DNA of 64,000 nt from Hymenobacter sp. UV11 (GCF_004684095.1 NZ_SRII01000004.1:347760-411759); one strand, 5' to 3'. Positions 17,937 through 27,218 are shown, numbered from the stretch's first letter. Notes: generated by a model from the sequence alone, not told the origin. A program made the numbers and translations.

Positions 17937-18013
17937 GTAGCGCGGACTTTTAGTCCGCGAGTTCGATAGTTTACAAGCGAATGATGTACTCGCGGACTGA
18001 AAGTCCGCGCTAC
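17937..18013. repeat. REPIN-like pair of GTAG hairpins at the MoxR stop codon
   Basis: Arms 17937-17962 and 17988-18013 are inverted copies differing at one base. Each arm begins GTAGCGCGGACT and is itself a hairpin (8 bp around 3 nt). GTAG followed by a hairpin is the known layout of REP elements, and two in inverted orientation make a REPIN. The right arm includes the TAG stop codon of the MoxR gene (18010-18012). Confidence 0.85.
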
Positions 18014-18987
18014 ACCGCCACCGCTTTCAGCAATTCCGCCACGGCATCATCGGGCGTCAGGTTCTCCGCCTCGGCATTAAAATTCAGCAGCACGCGGTGG
18101 CGCAAAACCGGCGGCGCCAGCGCCCGAATATCATCGAGCGTGGCGGCGAAGCGGCCTTGCAGCAGCGCCCGCGCCTTGGCGCAGAGGATAAGCGCCTGCC
18201 CGGCGCGCGGGCCCGCGCCCCAGCGGCCGTAGTCCTTGATAAACTTGACTTCCGAGGTGGCCGGGCGAGTGGCGCGCACCAGCCGGTTCACGAAGCTCAG
18301 CAGCTCGGGGCTGAGGCTCACCTGCCGCACCAACTGCTGGAGCTGCCGGATGTCGTCGCCGCCCAAAATGGGCTGCACCTCGGGCCGCGCCGTGCCGGTG
18401 GTGCCGCTGAGCACCGCCATTTCCTCCTGCTCGGTGGGGTAGCCGATGCGCACGTACAGCAAAAAGCGGTCGAGCTGCGCCTCGGGCAGGGGGTAGGTAC
18501 CACTCTGCTCAATAGGGTTTTGCGTAGCCAGCAGGAAGAACGGCTTAGGCAGCGCGTGCTCCTGGCCGGCGTAGGTCACGTGGCCTTCCTGCATGGCTTC
18601 CAGCAGCGCGGCCTGGGTTTTGGGCGGCGTGCGGTTTATCTCATCGGCCAGCACCAGGCTGGCGAAAATGGGGCCGGGGTTGAACTTGAACGAGCGGTGC
18701 CCGGTGCCGTGGTCTTCCTCCAGTACCTCGGTGCCGAGAATATCGGTCGGCATGAGGTCGGGCGTGAACTGGATGCGGCGAAACGGCAAGTCGGTGGCCG
18801 AGGCCAGGGTGCGCACGAGCAGCGTTTTGGCCAGGCCCGGCACGCCTTCCAGCAGGGCGTGGCCGCCGGCCAGCAGCGCCACCAATACCTCGTCGAGCAC
18901 AGCCGACTGGCCCACTATGACCTTGCCGATTTCGGCTTTGAGGGTAGGGAGCTTGGCGAGAAGCGTTTTTACGTCTTGTTCGGTCAT
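18010..18987 (-). CDS. MoxR-family AAA+ ATPase
   Basis: 325 residues from the ATG at 18987 (a TTG at 19002 is an alternative). Walker A is GVPGLAKT at residues 48-55, Walker B is LVLADE at 111-116, followed by NRTPPKTQAALLEAMQEG and sensor region FFLLATQNPIEQSGTYPLPEAQLDRF, which defines MoxR. These ATPases act as chaperones for vWA-domain partners; here the partners are the DUF58 and BatA-type proteins downstream. The stop codon TAG lies within an inverted-repeat element, so insertion of the element may have reset the C-terminus. Confidence 0.93.
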   Translation of the reverse strand: MTEQDVKTLLAKLPTLKAEIGKVIVGQSAVLDEVLVALLAGGHALLEGVPGLAKTLLVRTLASATDLPFRRIQFTPDLMPTDILGTEVLEEDHGTGHRSFKFNPGPIFASLVLADEINRTPPKTQAALLEAMQEGHVTYAGQEHALPKPFFLLATQNPIEQSGTYPLPEAQLDRFLLYVRIGYPTEQEEMAVLSGTTGTARPEVQPILGGDDIRQLQQLVRQVSLSPELLSFVNRLVRATRPATSEVKFIKDYGRWGAGPRAGQALILCAKARALLQGRFAATLDDIRALAPPVLRHRVLLNFNAEAENLTPDDAVAELLKAVAV

Positions 18988-19014
18988 GTAGAGTTTTGGC
19001 AAGCGGATAAACGT

Positions 19015-19139
19015 CTGTCATTGCGAGCGCAACGAAGTGGAGCGCGGCAATCTTTTCTTCACAATGGGTTAGTAATCAAGTGAAAACAAGCGGCAAGGAA
19101 GGATTGCCGCGCTCCACTTCGTTGCGCTCGCAATGACAG
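19015..19139. repeat. Long palindromic element, family A copy 1
   Basis: 38-bp perfect inverted arms (19015-19052 and 19102-19139) around a ~49-nt centre. Arms begin CTGTCATTGCGAGCG and end GCGGCAATC. Near-identical arms recur at 27095, 43028 (outer part) and 44166. It lies between the DUF4159 stop and the MoxR start. Confidence 0.95.
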
Positions 19140-19160
19140 GCGGCGCAGTTCTAGTACCTG

Positions 19161-19781
19161 TCAACTCAGCGCATACAGCAGAATATTGACCCCAAACTTG
19201 GTGTTGTCCTCGGCCAGAAAGCGCTTGTTTCGAAAGTCATAGTCCCACTCGCAGCCGTAGTCTTTGTTGGAATACAGCACGCCCAGGCGGTTATTGATGG
19301 TGACGCCCTTGAGGTAGTCGTGCACCAGGTCGTCGCCCCAGCCGTTGAGCTCGAAGCCCGTGTTGGGCGGGCCGTCCTTGAACTTGAAAAACTGGGTATA
19401 AATCGGGTGGGTCTTGGGAATTTTCTGTAAGGCGTTGGCCCCGAAGCACACCCGCATCTGCTCCTCAAAGGAGCGGGCAAACAGGCCGTCGATGTCGTGG
19501 TTGCAGTCGTCCACAAACACGAAGCCGCCGTTGCGCACGTACTGCGTGAAGTTCTTCTTCTCCGCCGCCGAAAACTGCACCAGCCGGTGCCCGCTTAGGT
19601 AGCAAAAGGGGTAGCCAAACAAGTCAGGGCTATCCAGGGCCACCACCTTTTCCTGGGGCGCCACGGGCACCGTGGTGTACTGCACCAGCGAGTGCAGCAG
19701 GTTGGCGGGCATGCGCTCGTCCACGGCATCCCAGTCGCCGGAGTGGTAGCTGAGGCGCACGAAGGTGAAGGGGGTAGGCAT
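19161..19781 (-). CDS. DUF4159 protein, first gene of the Bat-type run
   Basis: 206 residues from the ATG at 19781. The sequence FTFVRLSYHSGDWDAVDERM and the later GGFVFVDDCNHDIDGLFARSFEEQM are hallmarks of DUF4159, a class I glutamine-amidotransferase-like fold commonly encoded beside MoxR/DUF58 genes. No signal peptide is apparent. A GTG at 19820 would add 13 residues without a better N-terminus. It is upstream of MoxR on the same strand, separated by a 125-nt palindromic element, so co-transcription is likely but not certain. The function is unknown. Confidence 0.85.
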   Translation of the reverse strand: MPTPFTFVRLSYHSGDWDAVDERMPANLLHSLVQYTTVPVAPQEKVVALDSPDLFGYPFCYLSGHRLVQFSAAEKKNFTQYVRNGGFVFVDDCNHDIDGLFARSFEEQMRVCFGANALQKIPKTHPIYTQFFKFKDGPPNTGFELNGWGDDLVHDYLKGVTINNRLGVLYSNKDYGCEWDYDFRNKRFLAEDNTKFGVNILLYALS

Positions 19782-19983
19782 CGGGGGAAATAGGCGAAAA
19801 AACGGGGGGTAGGGTTGCACTGCGTGGGTTCACGGGCCATTCACGCCGGCCTTCGCAAAGTTGTTTCTGCAACCTTTGTGCACCCCGAAAGCCTCTTTCT
19901 ATGCGTTACCCAGCTGTGGCCCGCTGCCGCTGGCGGGCCCACAGCTAGTTCATTATATCCTAAAACGCTCATTACCAATACAC

Positions 19984-20610
19984 ATGAAACAGTTCGTATT
20001 CGCAGCTCTGCTGCTCCTGCTGGCCAGCCAGGCCCACGCCCAATTCGGTATCAAAGGCGGTATCAACGAGGCCGTGCTCACGGGCCGCGTCGGCGAAGAT
20101 GCTACCTACAAGACTTATTTCCACGCCGGAATTTTTTATCAGGCCCATATTATCGGGCCGCTGTCCATCCAGCCCGAGGCGTTGTATTCGCTGCAAGGCT
20201 CGCAGCTGAAGGGCGCCACCACCACCACTAACTACACCACGCGGCTCAATTACATTGCCGTGCCCATCCTGGCTAAGCTCACCTTCGGGCCGGTTTATGT
20301 TGAGGCCGGGCCGCAGTTTGGCTACCTCATATCGGCCAATGAGCAGGGCAACGTGCAGGTGCGTGGCAGCAGCGGCAACGTGCTGTTTGGCAACGTGGAC
20401 CAGGCGGCAACCGGCAACTACAAGCGCGGCGACTTCGCCCTTTGCGCGGGGGTAGGGCTCAACCTGGGGAAAGTGGTGCGCGTGGGCGGCCGCTTCGTGG
20501 CGGGCCTCAACGACATCAACGACGTGCAGTACCTAGTAGGCGTGAACGATGCCCGCCTCCAAAACCGCGTGTTCCAGTTCTACGCCGCCTTCCAGCTACC
20601 TAAGCTTTAA
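19984..20610 (+). CDS. PorT-type outer membrane beta-barrel protein
   Basis: 208 residues. Signal peptide MKQFVFAALLLLLASQAHAQ, then FGIKGGINEAVLTG, the typical opening strand of the small PorT/OMP_b-brl_2 barrels of Bacteroidota, and strands such as IQPEALYSLQGSQLKG and YIAVPILAKLTFGPVYVEAGPQFGYL. It ends FQFYAAFQLPKL. The start is the ATG at 19984; an open frame upstream (from 19861) has no signal-like start. It is divergent from the DUF4159 gene. Role not known; many such proteins are structural or stress related. Confidence 0.85.
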   Translation: MKQFVFAALLLLLASQAHAQFGIKGGINEAVLTGRVGEDATYKTYFHAGIFYQAHIIGPLSIQPEALYSLQGSQLKGATTTTNYTTRLNYIAVPILAKLTFGPVYVEAGPQFGYLISANEQGNVQVRGSSGNVLFGNVDQAATGNYKRGDFALCAGVGLNLGKVVRVGGRFVAGLNDINDVQYLVGVNDARLQNRVFQFYAAFQLPKL

Positions 20611-20627
20611 GCAGCGCAAAGCAGGCA

Positions 20628-20738
20628 AAAAAAGAACGTCATGCTGAGCTTGTCGAAGCATCTCTACCACGCCGTTAGAGTTAGTAGTTTAACGGCGTGG
20701 TAGAGATGCTTCGCAAGCTCAGCATGACGTTCTTTTTT
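20628..20738. repeat. Long palindromic element, family B copy 1
   Basis: Arms of about 50 nt (starting 20628 and ending 20738) that are reverse complements except for a 1-nt indel. Arms start A6-GAACGTCATGCTGAGC and contain GAAGCATCTCTACC. The same arm occurs at 49487. It lies between the convergent PorT-type gene (stop 18 nt away) and the TldE gene, and its A/T ends let it act as a bidirectional terminator. Confidence 0.95.
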
Positions 20739-20758
20739 AGTGAGGTACTACCTCCTTC

Positions 20759-22084
20759 CTAAATGGCGTCCGACAGGCTCGTAAACGTGAAGTCCCTGAT
20801 TTTCAGCGGTGGTACCAGGCAGCCCGCCAGGCGCACCGGCCGGCCGATGGCCTCGATATTATTGAGCATAATAATCGGGCTCTCGTTGAAGCGCAGGTTT
20901 TTGATGGGGAATTTGATGGCCCCGTTTTCAATGTAAAATGTGCCGTCGCGGGTAAGGCCGGTGTAGAGCAGCGTCTGCGGGTCTACCTCGCGGATGTACC
21001 ACAGGCGCGTCACCAGAATACCCTTGGCGGTGCCTTTTATCAACTCGGCGGTGCTCTGCGTGCCGCCTGCCATGATGAAGCCGCTGGGGAAGGGGGTAGG
21101 GGCCACCTTGTTTTTCTCGGCCCAGAAGCGCGAGTAATACAGGTTTTTGACCACGCCCTTTTCCACCCAATTCATGCGTCGCGCGGGTAGGCCATCGCCG
21201 TCGAAAGCCTGACCCGGTACCTCGGCATTCATGGGGTCGGAGTAGATGTTGATGCGCTCATCGAAGAGCTTTTCGCCCTTGCGGTTGCCGCCGCCCTTCT
21301 TGGTCATAAAGCTGCGGCCCTCGTCGGCCGAGCGCGCATCGAGGCCATACATGAGCCCGCCGAGCAGCGACAGGTCGTCGCCGGCCATGAGCGCGGCCGG
21401 CTCCAGTATCACCGTGTACTTGCCCGGCTCGATAGCCTTGGCGTTGAGCGAGCCGGTGGCCTTGTCGGCGGCGCGCTGCGTCAAAGCCTTGGTATTGAGT
21501 TTGCTAACGTCCGTGACGTCGGCAATGGCGTAGCCCGAGCCGCGCCCGTCGGGCGTGCGCACCGTCACCGAAAAGTCGGTATTAGTCGATTGCTGATACG
21601 CCTCCAGGCCCTTCGAATTGCGCAGCGCCGTGAAGCGCGTGCCGCCATCCAGAAAGCCGGCGGCGGCCAGGTTTTTGGCCGCGCACAGCGTCATGCTATC
21701 GGCGGCGGCCTGGGCGCGGCCGGCCGGCGTGAGGGGGGTAGTGGCGGCCGAGGGTGGGTTGAGATACGTTTGCGGGCCGAGCGGCGGCATGTACTCGGGG
21801 CTTTCGGGGGCGAGGTGCGCGATTTCCTCGGCCCGCTGCACGCAGCGGCGCAGCGTGGCGTCGTCAAACTCATTGCACGTGGCAATGCCCGAGCGCTTGC
21901 CGAAGCTCGACTCCACGGTGAGCGACACGGTGTCTTGGGCGCCGGCCGTGCTCACGCTGTTGCGGGCGTAGCGAATGTTGCCGGCCGTGCGCCCGCTGAG
22001 CCCGACCGTGCACGCGTCGGCGGTGCTGTAGCTCAGCACTTTCTTCAGAATAGCCTGGGCGTCGTCTTTGGAGAGAATAGCCAT
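20759..22084 (-). CDS. TldE/PmbA-family protein 1
   Basis: 441 residues. This is the non-metal partner of the TldD/TldE protease: it lacks HExxxH. Family features include the N-terminal DNIRYARN-like segment (NIRYARNSVSTAG), ARSADEGRSFMTKKGGG, GKYTVILEP and the C-terminal GLTRDGTFYIENGAIKFP, NLRFNESP and PPLKIRDFTFTSLSDAI. No signal peptide. It follows TldD 1 by 29 nt in the same operon. In E. coli the TldD/TldE heterodimer trims unfolded peptides (microcin B17, CcdA); the substrate here is unknown. It closely resembles TldE 2. Confidence 0.9.
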   Translation of the reverse strand: MAILSKDDAQAILKKVLSYSTADACTVGLSGRTAGNIRYARNSVSTAGAQDTVSLTVESSFGKRSGIATCNEFDDATLRRCVQRAEEIAHLAPESPEYMPPLGPQTYLNPPSAATTPLTPAGRAQAAADSMTLCAAKNLAAAGFLDGGTRFTALRNSKGLEAYQQSTNTDFSVTVRTPDGRGSGYAIADVTDVSKLNTKALTQRAADKATGSLNAKAIEPGKYTVILEPAALMAGDDLSLLGGLMYGLDARSADEGRSFMTKKGGGNRKGEKLFDERINIYSDPMNAEVPGQAFDGDGLPARRMNWVEKGVVKNLYYSRFWAEKNKVAPTPFPSGFIMAGGTQSTAELIKGTAKGILVTRLWYIREVDPQTLLYTGLTRDGTFYIENGAIKFPIKNLRFNESPIIMLNNIEAIGRPVRLAGCLVPPLKIRDFTFTSLSDAI

Positions 22085-22113
22085 GATAACAAGATGCTAA
22101 AGGGGGGTAGGGA

Positions 22114-23763
22114 CTAAACTTTCCGCGCGGTGTTGATGACGTTCACGCCGTTGAAGCGCGTGGTGGCCGAGCCGTGGCTCACCGACGACACCTGCGCCGG
22201 CTGGCCCTTGCCATCGAAGAAGGTGCCGAACAGGCGGTAGTCGCGCTCGTCGCACGAGCCGGCGCAGGCACCCCAAAACTCCTGGGTATTCGACTGGTAC
22301 GCCACGTCTTCGAGCGGCTCCGTGATTTTTCCCTTCTCAATGGCGAAGAATAATTGCCCACCAAATTGAAAATTAAAGCGCTGCTGGTCAATGCTGAACG
22401 AGCCCGCGCCGGCAATGTAGATGCCCTTGTCCACCTTGCTCACCATCTCGTCCACGCTGAGGGGGGTAGGGCCGGGCTTGAGGCTGATATTGGCCATGCG
22501 CTGAAACTGCACGTCCTCCCACGACTGCGCGTAGCAGCAGCCATCCGACTCCTTCTGGCCCACGATGTGCGCCTGGTCCCGGATTTTCTGGTAGTCCACC
22601 AGCTTGCCGGCCTTGATGATGTCCCACTCCTTGGTTTTCACGCCCTCGTCGTCGTAGCCCACGTTGCCCACCGAGCCGGTTTGCAGCTTATCGGCCACGA
22701 TATTGACCTCTTTAGAGCCGTAGGGCAAGCCTTTGGCCTTCCATTCGAGGGTAGCGAAGCTGGTGCCGGCGTAGTTGGCCTCGTAGCCCAGCACGCGGTC
22801 CAGCTCGGTGGGGTGGCCCACGCTCTCGTGGATGGTGAGGCCCAGGTGGCCGGGGTCGAGCACGAGGTCGTACTTGCCCGGCGTCACCGATTTCATGCCC
22901 AGCTTGGCCTTGGCCTGCTTGCCGGCCAGCGCGGCATCGGCCAGGATGTCGTAGCGCAGCTTATAGCCCACGGTATCAGTACCCTGCGGGCCGCGCACCT
23001 GCTCGGCAGCGCTCGGCGTGAGGTACTCGTAGCCCAGCCCGACCGGCGCGCTCAGCGCCTCGCGCGAGCGAAACTTGCCCGACTTGGTATCCACGGCCGT
23101 CACGTTGAACGTGGGCCATAGGCGGTGCACGTCCTGGTCGATGTACGAGCCGTCGGTGCTGGCAAAGTACTTCTGCTCATTGACTTGGAAAAGCGCCGAG
23201 TTGATGTAGTTGGCGCCCGCGTCCATCGCCGCCGCGTTGGCGGCCAGCAGCAGGTCGGCCTTCTGCTTCACCGGCACCTCGAAGGCGCTCTGCTGAATGG
23301 GGGTTTTCCAGTTCACCTCGCCGTAGCCTTTTTGCGCGGCCAGCTGCACGGGCTCCTTCTGCACCTTGGCGTCGGCCTTGGCAATCTCGGCGGCCAGGCG
23401 GGCGGTGGCGGCCAGGCTGGCCTCGGTCACCACGCTCGTAGAGGCGAAGCCCCAGCAGCCATTCACCAGCACCCGAATGCCCACGCCGTAGCTCTCGGTG
23501 CTCACGATGTTCTGCACCTGCTTCTCGCGGGCAAACACGTACTGGTTGAGCGAGCGCCCGATGCGCACGTCGGCGTAGCTCGCGCCCGCGCTCTTGGCCG
23601 CGTTCAAGGCCGCATCGGCCAGGCGCTTTTTAAGAATGGTGTCGGCGCCCGGCTCCAGCAAGCGGCTGGGGTCCACGAGCTTGGCCCCGAAGCCCGGCAG
23701 TGAAGGTAGCAGCAGGGCCGTGGCGCCCAGGCCGGTGAGGCCCACAAAGTCGCGTCTATTCAT
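22114..23763 (-). CDS. TldD-family metalloprotease 1 with twin-arginine leader
   Basis: 549 residues. The zinc motif HESVGH is at residues 312-317 (HExxxH), in the usual TldD setting LDPGHLGLTIHESVGHPTEL. A conserved Cys pair, CAGSC near residue 500, may give the third ligand as in E. coli TldD. The N-terminus MNRRDFVGLTGLGATALLLP is a twin-arginine signal (RRDF plus hydrophobic stretch), so the folded enzyme is probably exported, while the TldE partner has no leader. The ATG start at 23763 is clear. It heads a two-gene unit with TldE 1 and is separated from the upstream unit by a terminator. Confidence 0.92.
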   Translation of the reverse strand: MNRRDFVGLTGLGATALLLPSLPGFGAKLVDPSRLLEPGADTILKKRLADAALNAAKSAGASYADVRIGRSLNQYVFAREKQVQNIVSTESYGVGIRVLVNGCWGFASTSVVTEASLAATARLAAEIAKADAKVQKEPVQLAAQKGYGEVNWKTPIQQSAFEVPVKQKADLLLAANAAAMDAGANYINSALFQVNEQKYFASTDGSYIDQDVHRLWPTFNVTAVDTKSGKFRSREALSAPVGLGYEYLTPSAAEQVRGPQGTDTVGYKLRYDILADAALAGKQAKAKLGMKSVTPGKYDLVLDPGHLGLTIHESVGHPTELDRVLGYEANYAGTSFATLEWKAKGLPYGSKEVNIVADKLQTGSVGNVGYDDEGVKTKEWDIIKAGKLVDYQKIRDQAHIVGQKESDGCCYAQSWEDVQFQRMANISLKPGPTPLSVDEMVSKVDKGIYIAGAGSFSIDQQRFNFQFGGQLFFAIEKGKITEPLEDVAYQSNTQEFWGACAGSCDERDYRLFGTFFDGKGQPAQVSSVSHGSATTRFNGVNVINTARKV

Positions 23764-23828
23764 AGCAGAAAAAAGTGAAAGTGGCTGGTTAGGAAAAGGT
23801 TGCCGCGAAGCTACTCGCCGCAGATGCG

Positions 23829-23863
23829 AAAAAAAGCGGCCTGGTTGCCCGGCCGCTTTTTTT
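23829..23863 (-). terminator. Intrinsic terminator between TldD/TldE units
   Basis: A perfect 13-bp stem (23829-23841 and 23851-23863) with A7/T7 ends and GC core. It lies about 80 nt after the TldE 2 stop and just before the TldD 1 start, and divides the array into separate transcription units. Confidence 0.85.
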
Positions 23864-23944
23864 GCGCGCTGGAGCTACTTCGCTCCGCAACAGGGGGGTA
23901 GGGCGGGCCGGGCACTGCCGGGTACCGCCGCCCCGCCCCAAACG

Positions 23945-25279
23945 TTACACCGCGTCCGACAGGCTGGTGAAGGTGAAGTCGCGGATTTTGAGCGGCGGCA
24001 CCAGGTTGCCGGCCAGGCGCACCGGGCGGCCGATGGCCTCCAGGTTGTTGAGCATGATAATGGGGCTCTCATTGAAGCGGAAGTTCTTGACCGGGAACTT
24101 GATAGCGCCGTTCTCGATGTAGAACGTACCGTCGCGGGTGAGGCCGGTGTAGAGCAGCGTTTGCGGGTCCACGGGGCGGATGTACCACAGGCGCGTCACC
24201 AAGATGCCTTTTTTGGTGCCTTTGATGAGGTCGGCAGTGCTCTGCGTGCCGCCTTCCATGATGAAACCGCCGGGGTTGGGCAGGTCAGGAATACCTGATT
24301 TCTGGGCCCAGAAGCGCGAGGTGTAGAGGTTTTTTACTACCCCCTTCTCAATCCACGTCGTGCGCTGCTGCGGCCGGCCATCGCCCGAAAAAGTCAGGTC
24401 GGGCACTTCGGCGTTAGTAGGGTCCGAATAAATCGTAACCCGCTCGTCAAACATCTTTTCGCCCTTGCGATTGCCGCCGCCCTTCTTGCTCAAGAAGCTG
24501 CGCCCCTCGTCGGCCGAGCGGGCGTCAAACGAGCGCATGAGCGCGCCCAGCAGCGAGGCATCGGAGCCCGAAACCAGCGCATTTGGCTCCAGAATAACGG
24601 TGTACTTGCCCGGCTCAATGGCCTTGGCCCCCAGCGAAGAAGACGCCTTGCCGGCCGCCACCGCCGTGAGGCGCGCCGCGTCAAACTTCGACACGTCCGT
24701 AAAATCGGTGGCCGCGTAGCCCGAGCCCATGCCGTCGGGCGTGCGCACCGTGATGCTGAAATCGAGGTTCGACACGCGCTGGTAGGCCTCCAGGCCCTTC
24801 GAGTTGCGCTTGGCCACGAAGCCCGCCGAGTCGTTCAAGAAGCCCGCCGACGACAGCTTCTTGGTGTCGCAGTACTGCATGCTGGCCGCCATCTGGCGGG
24901 CGCGGTAGTCGGGCGTAATGGCCGCCGTATTGGCCGCAAACGAGAGCGGCGACGACAGGTAGGTTTGTGGCCCCAGCAGCGGCATGTGCTCGGGGCTTTC
25001 GGGGGCCAGCCGGGCAATTTCCTCGGCGCGCTGCACGCAGCGGCGCAGGGTAGCCTCGTCAAACTGGTTGCAGGTAGCCGTGCCCGAGCGCTTGCCGAAA
25101 TACGACGTCACGGCCAGCGATACGTTGTCCACGGCCCCGGCCGTGCTGATGGAGTTGCGCGCCGAGCGCACGTTGCCTTCGAGGCTACCGTTGAGGTTGG
25201 CCTCGCACTCGTCGGCGGTGCTGAAACTGAGGACCTTCTTGAGAATGTCCTGGGCTTCGGTTTGGGAGAGAATTGCCAT
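23945..25279 (-). CDS. TldE/PmbA-family protein 2
   Basis: 444 residues, no HExxxH, no signal peptide. It aligns along its whole length with TldE 1: same start MAILSQTEAQDILKKVLSFSTADE, same ARSADEGRSFLSKKGGGNRKGEK block and same C-terminus PPLKIRDFTFTSLSDAV. It is the downstream partner of TldD 2 (99-nt gap that holds an imperfect inverted repeat) and is followed by a strong terminator. The pair therefore repeats the order TldD-TldE of unit 1, which shows the duplication involved the pair. Substrate unknown. Confidence 0.9.
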   Translation of the reverse strand: MAILSQTEAQDILKKVLSFSTADECEANLNGSLEGNVRSARNSISTAGAVDNVSLAVTSYFGKRSGTATCNQFDEATLRRCVQRAEEIARLAPESPEHMPLLGPQTYLSSPLSFAANTAAITPDYRARQMAASMQYCDTKKLSSAGFLNDSAGFVAKRNSKGLEAYQRVSNLDFSITVRTPDGMGSGYAATDFTDVSKFDAARLTAVAAGKASSSLGAKAIEPGKYTVILEPNALVSGSDASLLGALMRSFDARSADEGRSFLSKKGGGNRKGEKMFDERVTIYSDPTNAEVPDLTFSGDGRPQQRTTWIEKGVVKNLYTSRFWAQKSGIPDLPNPGGFIMEGGTQSTADLIKGTKKGILVTRLWYIRPVDPQTLLYTGLTRDGTFYIENGAIKFPVKNFRFNESPIIMLNNLEAIGRPVRLAGNLVPPLKIRDFTFTSLSDAV

Positions 25280-25285
25280 TTTATG

Positions 25286-25376
25286 TAGCTATTAGCTTAG
25301 AGCTGTTGGCTATTAGCTTTCTGTGTTGGCCGCGCCGCTCGAAAGAAGCTAACGGCTAGAAGCTAACAGCTTAAAA
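25286..25376. repeat. Imperfect AGCTTCTAGC-type inverted repeat
   Basis: The stretch between TldD 2 and TldE 2 contains repeated GCTATTAGCTT words on one side and their complements (AAGCTAACGGCTAGAAGCTAAC) on the other, giving an imperfect ~27-nt inverted repeat. It looks like another intergenic palindromic element. Confidence 0.6.
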
Positions 25377-25378
25377 AA

Positions 25379-27031
25379 TTACCCAATCTTGCGGGCCGTG
25401 TTGATGATATTGACCCCGTTGAACCGCGAGGTGGCCGAGCCGTGGCTCACAGCCGAGCTTTGCGAAGGCTGGCCCTTGCCGTCGTTGAAGAAGCCCGCGA
25501 AGCGGTAGTCTGAGGCATCGCACGAGCCAGCGCAGGCGCCCCAAAATTCGAGCGTGTTGGTCTGGTAGGCCACGTCTTCGAGCATCTCCGTGATTTTGCC
25601 CTTCTCGATGGCGTAAAACACCTGGCCGCCAAACTGCGAGTTATAGCGCTGCTGGTCAATCGAAAACGAGCCGTTGCCGGCGATGTAAATACCCTTATCC
25701 ACCTTGCTCACCAGCTCATCCACGCTCATTTTGGTGGGGCTGGGCTTGAGGCTGATGTTGGCCATGCGCTGAAACTGCACGTCGCGCCACGACTGCGAGT
25801 AGCAGCAGCCATCGGAAGCCATCTGGCCCACGATGGCGGCCTGGTCGCGGATTTTCTGGTAGTCCACCAGTTTGCCCTGCTCAATGAGGTTCCACTCCTT
25901 GCATTTCACGCCCTCATCGTCCCAGCCCACCGCGCCCAGCGAATTGGCTTGCAGCTTGTCGGCCACGATATTCACCTGCTTCGAGCCGTACGGAACGCCC
26001 TTCTTGCGCCACTCCAGGGTAGCGAAGCTGGTGCCCGCAAAGTTGGCCTCGTAGCCCAGCACGCGGTCCAGTTCCAGCGGGTGGCCCACCGATTCGTGGA
26101 TGGTGAGGCCCAGGTGGTGCGGGTCGAGCACGAGGTCGTACTTGCCCGGCGTCACCGACTTGGCCGTAACCTTAAGCTTGGTTTGCTTGGCAGCGCGGGC
26201 GGCATCTTCCAGAATATCGTAGCTGTTTTTGTAGCCAATCACGTCCGAGCCGGTGGGGCCGGCCATCTTGTCGGCGGCCTTGGGCGTGAGGTACTCGTAG
26301 CCCATGCCCATCGGCACGCTCAGTGCCTGCCGCGAGCGGAATTTACCGCTGGCCTTGTCCACCACCGTGACGCCAAACGTGGGCCAGATGCGGTGAATAT
26401 CCTGGTCGATGTACGAGCCGTCGGTGCTGGCAAAGTACTTCTGCTCATTCACTTGGAACAGCGCCGAGTTCACGAACGATGCGCCGTTGTCGAGCGCCAT
26501 GCCGTTGGCGGCCAGCAGCAAATCCACCTTTTCCTTGATGGGCACCTCAAAGGCGTTTTTCTCAATCGGCGCCTTCCAGCTCACCTCGCCGTAGCCCTTT
26601 TGCGGGGCCAGCTTCACGGGCTCCTTCTGCACTTTGGAGTTGGCTTTGGCAATGGCCACGGCCTGCTGGGCCGTTTTGGCCAGGCCCGCATCGGTCACGT
26701 TGTTGGTCGAGGCAAAGCCCCAGGTACCGTTGGCAATTACCCGAATACCCACCCCAAAGCTCTCGCCGCTGGCAATGTTCTGCACCTGCTTCTCACGGGT
26801 GAAGATGCCCTGGTTGAGCGTGCGCTGAATACGCACGTCGGCGTAGCTCGCGCCGGCGCTCTTGGCCGCGTTCAGGGCCACGTCGGCGAGGCGCTTTTTC
26901 TGGGCCACGTCGAGGCCGGGCTCCAGCAGTTGGGCCGGGTCCACAAGGTTGCCGGCCAGGCTCGGGAAGCTCGGGAGCCACAGGGCCCCGGCGGCCAGGC
27001 CGGTGAGGGTAGTAAAGTCGCGTCTGTTCAA
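25379..27031 (-). CDS. TldD-family metalloprotease 2 with twin-arginine leader
   Basis: 550 residues from a TTG at 27031 (NRRDF follows at once and no ATG is in frame upstream). The HExxxH zinc motif HESVGH is at residues 312-317, exactly as in the other two copies. The leader NRRDFTTLTGLAAGALWLP fits Tat export. The Cys pair CAGSC near the C-terminus is kept. By eye it is closer to TldD 3 than to TldD 1 in several blocks (for example LAPQKGYGEVSWK). It heads the TldD 2-TldE 2 unit. Confidence 0.92.
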   Translation of the reverse strand: MNRRDFTTLTGLAAGALWLPSFPSLAGNLVDPAQLLEPGLDVAQKKRLADVALNAAKSAGASYADVRIQRTLNQGIFTREKQVQNIASGESFGVGIRVIANGTWGFASTNNVTDAGLAKTAQQAVAIAKANSKVQKEPVKLAPQKGYGEVSWKAPIEKNAFEVPIKEKVDLLLAANGMALDNGASFVNSALFQVNEQKYFASTDGSYIDQDIHRIWPTFGVTVVDKASGKFRSRQALSVPMGMGYEYLTPKAADKMAGPTGSDVIGYKNSYDILEDAARAAKQTKLKVTAKSVTPGKYDLVLDPHHLGLTIHESVGHPLELDRVLGYEANFAGTSFATLEWRKKGVPYGSKQVNIVADKLQANSLGAVGWDDEGVKCKEWNLIEQGKLVDYQKIRDQAAIVGQMASDGCCYSQSWRDVQFQRMANISLKPSPTKMSVDELVSKVDKGIYIAGNGSFSIDQQRYNSQFGGQVFYAIEKGKITEMLEDVAYQTNTLEFWGACAGSCDASDYRFAGFFNDGKGQPSQSSAVSHGSATSRFNGVNIINTARKIG

Positions 27032-27094
27032 GGGGGTAGGGTTTTACGTGATAGAGAATATTGAAATTTTAAGGTAGTCGGTAACAAAATCTGT

Positions 27095-27218
27095 TGTCAT
27101 TGCGAGCGTAACGAAGTGGAGCGCGGCAATCCTTCCTTCACACCAGCGTTACTAACCCAGTGAAGCGAACGACCAGGAAAGATTGCCGCACTCCGCGTTG
27201 CTTCGCTCGCAATGACAA
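27095..27218. repeat. Long palindromic element, family A copy 2
   Basis: Outer arms start TTGTCATTGCGAGCG and end CGCTCGCAATGACAA, with diverged inner parts (GGAGCGCGGCAATCC against GATTGCCGCACTCC). It lies between the TldD 3 stop (17 nt away) and the TldD 2 start. Confidence 0.93.
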
